DNA of 8,840 bases, taken from the NCBI GenBank assembly GCA_024639625.1, contig JAHEIA010000096.1, positions 1 through 8,840 on the forward strand, written 5' to 3'. The stretch is from Chromatiales bacterium (GTDB lineage: Bacteria; Pseudomonadota; Gammaproteobacteria; Chromatiales; Chromatiaceae). A program made the translations under genes and the position numbers. This document shows positions 6,145 to 8,840 of the stretch, in pieces (positions within the stretch are counted from its first letter, which is position 1; each line of letters starts with the position of its first letter). A model generated the notes under the pieces. It did not search any database. It saw nothing but the letters and a program-made list of their open reading frames with translations, and had not been told where the DNA came from.

Positions 6145-7269
6145 ATGGGTGCACGCAATGGGGTGAGTCGGAGCAAACGCTGGGTGGTGAAGATCGGCAG
6201 CGCGCTGCTCACCGCGAACGGCAAGGGCCTCGATCGCGGTGCACTCGCGTCCTGGGTCGAACAGATTGCGCAGCGTATCCAGGCCGGCGGGGAGGTGATT
6301 CTGGTTTCCTCCGGGGCGGTGGCCGAAGGCATGAGCCGGATGGGCTGGGCGGAACGACCGCGCACCCTGCATGGGCTTCAAGCCGCGGCGGCGATCGGTC
6401 AGATGGGTCTGGTGCGGGCCTATGAGGCCTGCTTCCAGACGCACGGCCTGCATACCGCCCAGGTCCTGCTTACGCGGGAAGATCTTGCGGACCGCGAGCG
6501 CTATCTGAACGCGCGCAGCACCCTGCGTACGCTGTTGATGCTCGGCGTGGTGCCGGTGGTGAACGAAAACGACACCGTGGCCACCGACGAGCTGCGTTTC
6601 GGCGACAACGATACCCTCGCTGCCCTGGTCTCCAATCTGGTGGAGGCGGATCTGTTGATCCTGCTGACCGACCAGGACGGCCTGTTCGACGGCGACCCGC
6701 GCCGGAATCCCCAAGCGAAGCTGATTCGCGAGACTCGGGTGGACGAGCCGGAACTGGATCGGGTCGCGGGCGCCAGCGGCAGCGGACTCGGCAGCGGGGG
6801 TATGGTGACCAAGGTGCGGGCGGCACGGCTCGCGGCCCGGGCGGGCACCGCCACCGTGATCGCCGCCGGGCACGCAGAGAACGTGTTGCAGCGGCTCGGT
6901 GGAGGTGAGGCGCTGGGCAGCTTGCTGGTGCCGGCGCAGGGACGCCAGGCGGCGCGCAAGCGTTGGCTGGCGGGGCACTTGCAGATTTCAGGACGCCTGA
7001 CCCTGGATGCCGGCGCCGTGCGTGTATTGCGCGAGGCGGGAAGCAGCCTGCTCGCGGTGGGGGTAAAAGCGGTGGACGGGCGGTTTGCCCGCGGCGACGT
7101 AGTGTCTTGCGTCGACGAGTACGGGCGCGAGATTGCGCGCGGCCTGGTGAACTACAATGCTCGGGAGACCGAGCTGATCATGGGCCAACCGAGCCGTAAC
7201 ATCGAACAGATCCTCGGTTACATCGACACCGAGGAACTCATCCATCGGGACAATCTGGTTCTGATTTAG
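6145..7269 (+). CDS. proB: Glutamate 5-kinase
   Basis: The first enzyme of proline synthesis, which phosphorylates glutamate to gamma-glutamyl phosphate with ATP. With the ATG at 6145 it has 374 residues (Escherichia coli: 367). The amino acid kinase domain comes first: V-V-K-I-G-S-A-L-L near residue 14, [35 protein letters not shown], and [10 protein letters not shown]-terminal PUA domain follows (about 280-360), as in full-length bacterial ProB. The frame is also open from GTG at 6112, which would overlap the end of obg by 25 bases; the ATG 8 bases after the obg stop looks better, with GTG at 6163 as another option. No proA is adjacent. It shares a terminator with rpsT. Confidence 0.95.
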   Translation: MGARNGVSRSKRWVVKIGSALLTANGKGLDRGALASWVEQIAQRIQAGGEVILVSSGAVAEGMSRMGWAERPRTLHGLQAAAAIGQMGLVRAYEACFQTHGLHTAQVLLTREDLADRERYLNARSTLRTLLMLGVVPVVNENDTVATDELRFGDNDTLAALVSNLVEADLLILLTDQDGLFDGDPRRNPQAKLIRETRVDEPELDRVAGASGSGLGSGGMVTKVRAARLAARAGTATVIAAGHAENVLQRLGGGEALGSLLVPAQGRQAARKRWLAGHLQISGRLTLDAGAVRVLREAGSSLLAVGVKAVDGRFARGDVVSCVDEYGREIARGLVNYNARETELIMGQPSRNIEQILGYIDTEELIHRDNLVLI

Positions 7270-7273
7270 GCAG

Positions 7274-7300
7274 AAAAAAACCGGCCTTGGGGCCGGTTTT
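7274..7300. terminator. Bidirectional terminator between proB and rpsT
   Basis: CCGGCC (7281-7286) and GGCCGG (7291-7296) form a stem around TTGG, extended by four A-T pairs. Reading leftward the hairpin is followed by seven T, making a strong terminator for rpsT. Reading rightward there are four T, serving proB. Confidence 0.9.
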
Positions 7301-7323
7301 CCTGATGCCGCGGGCAGGCGGCA

Positions 7324-7584
7324 CTACATGGATTTGATATGCGCATTGAGGCGGCTCTTGTGCCGTGCCGCCTTGTTCTTATGGATCAGGCCTTTATCGG
7401 CAACGCGGTCGATCACAGGCACGCCCTCGGCGAAGGCCGCCTGCGCCTTTTCCTTGTCACCACCGCTAATGGCCTGCAGTACCTTCTTGATCTGGGTACG
7501 CAGCGTGCTGCGCAGGTGCTGATTGTGCTTGCGGTGTTTTTCCGCCTGGCGCGCACGCTTCTCGGCTTGACGTGAATTGGCCAA
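7324..7584 (-). CDS. rpsT: 30S ribosomal protein S20
   Basis: An 86-residue S20, a helical protein that binds 16S rRNA early in small-subunit assembly. The start [12 protein letters not shown] and the end [12 protein letters not shown] are hallmarks, and the length is normal. The start codon is TTG, at 7582-7584, with AGGAG (7592-7596) placed 7 bases before it; no in-frame ATG fits. Escherichia coli rpsT also starts with UUG, where the poor start is tied to autogenous control by S20, so similar control is likely here. It has its own promoter and ends at the bidirectional terminator shared with proB. Confidence 0.97.
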   Translation of the reverse strand: MANSRQAEKRARQAEKHRKHNQHLRSTLRTQIKKVLQAISGGDKEKAQAAFAEGVPVIDRVADKGLIHKNKAARHKSRLNAHIKSM

Positions 7585-7591
7585 CTGGGCT

Positions 7592-7596
7592 CTCCT
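7592..7596 (-). promoter_or_regulatory. Ribosome binding site that fixes the TTG start of rpsT
   Basis: AGGAG on the minus strand stands 7 bases before TTG, an ideal spacing. It supports TTG as the true start of S20. Confidence 0.85.
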
Positions 7597-7625
7597 GGGA
7601 AACTGGCAGCGTAAAAAAGAGGGGC

Positions 7626-7654
7626 ACTGTACATAGATTCGCCGGGACTGTCAA
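7626..7654 (-). promoter_or_regulatory. Sigma70-like promoter of rpsT
   Basis: On the minus strand a perfect TTGACA (7649-7654) is followed after 17 bases by TACAGT (7626-7631). The leader would be about 35 bases. The promoter lies in the 107-base gap after the AAA ATPase gene, so rpsT can be expressed independently of it. Confidence 0.7.
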
Positions 7655-7691
7655 TCCGCTGTCCGGTATTGCGGCTTCCTCTCACCGTTGG

Positions 7692-8840
7692 CTATGCGGG
7701 CACCGTGCGCTGCGCCGCCCAAGCGCGTAAGTTAGCAATGTCTTCCGCCATCAGCACCGACAGGGGGCGCGTGCTCTCCAACTCATGGCGCAGATGTTCC
7801 ATGCTCAGATCCTCCTTCTTGGCATGGGCGGTGTAGAGACCGGACACCACGGCTTGCTCGATCTCGGCCCCGGAGAAACCCTGCGAGGCCTCTGCTAACG
7901 CGTCCAAGTCAAATATGGCCGGGTCCTGGCCGCGTTTTTTCATGTGGATTCCGAAGATCACTGAACGGACCGCGGAGCCGGGCAGGTCGACGAAAAAGAT
8001 CTCGTCGAAACGTCCTTTGCGCAGCAGCTCGGGAGGCAGGGCCGCGATGTCGTTGGCGGTGGCCACGAAAAACACCTTGTCTTTGCGTTCCGCCATCCAG
8101 GTCAGAAGGGTGCCGAGGATGCGGCGCGAAGGTCCACCGTCCTCGTCGGCCGCCAGCCCCTTCTCGATCTCGTCGATCCACAGCACGCAGGGGGCCATCA
8201 TCCCGGCGGTCTTCAAGGATTCACGCAGATTGCGTTCGGTCTCCCCATAGTACTTGTTGTACAAGGTGGCGAAATCGAGGCGCAACAAGGGAACGCCCCA
8301 GGCCCCGGCCACCGCCTTGGCGGCCAGGCTCTTGCCTGATCCCTGCACCCCCAGCAAGAGCACCCCCTTCGGTGAGTCGAGGCCTGGCGGCGGGTCCGGC
8401 GAGAGAAAGATCTCCCGGCGGCGTTCCAGCCAGTCTTTCAGGTTGTCCAGTCCCGCCACGTCCGCCATCGCCACAGTGTCCAGTTCGAACGAGAGTACCC
8501 CGCCTTGGTCGAGCAGCTGGTATTTGGCCTTGACCAACCTTTGTACGTCATCGTCGGTGATGGCCCCGTCGTCGGCAATGGCGGTGCGCACCAGACGGCG
8601 AGCATCGGCCAGTGTGAGGCCGACTAGGTTTCGGGTCAGTGACTTCAAGGCCTGGGAGCGGGCCTGTACGCGCCGCCCCGGGTTTCTTTCCGTCCAGGTG
8701 CGGGCCTCGTCCGTTATCAGCTGCTCCAGGGCCGCTTGATCGGGCAACGACAGATCGAACTGCGCCGCGTGGTGACTCAGTTCGGGCGGCAGATCCAGTT
8801 CCGGACTCGCCAGGACGATGGTCTGCCCCCTCTGTTCGTG
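7692..8840 (-). CDS. Ycf46-like AAA ATPase (N-terminus outside the window)
   Basis: An AAA ATPase whose frame stays open to the right edge; 382 residues are visible (numbered from the edge). The first part (T-I-V-L-A-S-P-E-L-D-L-P-P-E-L, 7-21) matches the degenerate N-terminal domain of Ycf46-type proteins, which are usually near 500 residues. Then come a helical segment and the AAA module: Walker A G-V-Q-G-S-G-K-S at 164-171, Walker B V-L-W-I-D-E-I-E at 219-226, sensor 1 in A-T-A-N-D at 260-264, arginine fingers in R-K-G-R-F-D-E from 274, and the lid helix block G-F-S-G-A-E-I-E. All catalytic residues look intact. Ycf46 in cyanobacteria has been tied to inorganic carbon use; its bacterial client is otherwise unclear. 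A TTG at 8745-8747 could start a shorter frame but would cut the N-terminal domain, so I reject it as the start. Confidence 0.88.
   Translation of the reverse strand, partial: HEQRGQTIVLASPELDLPPELSHHAAQFDLSLPDQAALEQLITDEARTWTERNPGRRVQARSQALKSLTRNLVGLTLADARRLVRTAIADDGAITDDDVQRLVKAKYQLLDQGGVLSFELDTVAMADVAGLDNLKDWLERRREIFLSPDPPPGLDSPKGVLLLGVQGSGKSLAAKAVAGAWGVPLLRLDFATLYNKYYGETERNLRESLKTAGMMAPCVLWIDEIEKGLAADEDGGPSRRILGTLLTWMAERKDKVFFVATANDIAALPPELLRKGRFDEIFFVDLPGSAVRSVIFGIHMKKRGQDPAIFDLDALAEASQGFSGAEIEQAVVSGLYTAHAKKEDLSMEHLRHELESTRPLSVLMAEDIANLRAWAAQRTVPA

Overview
The window looks like the chromosome of a GC-rich gammaproteobacterium. The right two thirds hold the order ispB (-), rplU-rpmA-obg-proB (+), rpsT (-), which is typical of that class, and the proteins read like those of Chromatiales-type gammaproteobacteria. 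The genus-level placement is an inference from memory of gene order and protein style, not a measurement.

Region 1 (about 1-3085) is an accessory islet. An intact tRNA-Pro(CGG) gene with an encoded CCA lies on the minus strand at 3086-3162, 11 bases after ispB. Its 3' part, from the anticodon loop to just past CCA, is repeated exactly as a 47-base direct repeat at 101-147. This is the signature of an element integrated into a tRNA gene, and it delimits a unit of about 2.98 kb. The unit carries no integrase. Its only convincing genes are two toxin-antitoxin pairs: a DUF433 antitoxin with a DUF5615 PIN-like toxin (613-1202), and a HigB/Gp49-type RelE-family toxin with an XRE antitoxin (1683-2420). 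Each pair is followed by a diverged copy of the same repeat. GTGAC/GTCAC motifs cluster near both ends and also just outside the left repeat, as expected of arm-type recombinase sites, though this is unproven. The best reading is a non-autonomous, integrase-dependent mini-island kept by two addiction modules, possibly one of a tandem series continuing to the left.

Region 2 (3086-7323) is core housekeeping DNA. ispB makes the octaprenyl-type side chain of quinones and is probably co-transcribed with tRNA-Pro. A divergent intergenic region of 226 bases holds a good sigma70-like promoter for each direction. rplU and rpmA (ribosomal proteins L21 and L27) form a tight pair followed by a hairpin terminator. 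Then come obg (GTPase of 50S assembly) and proB (glutamate 5-kinase, first step of proline synthesis), which abut at the obg stop codon. This block links ribosome assembly genes with proline synthesis next to a proline tRNA.

Region 3 (7270-8840) is transcribed leftward. rpsT (ribosomal protein S20) uses a TTG start with a clear Shine-Dalgarno sequence and its own promoter, and shares a bidirectional terminator with proB. Upstream of it is a Ycf46-like AAA ATPase whose N-terminus lies beyond the right edge of the window.
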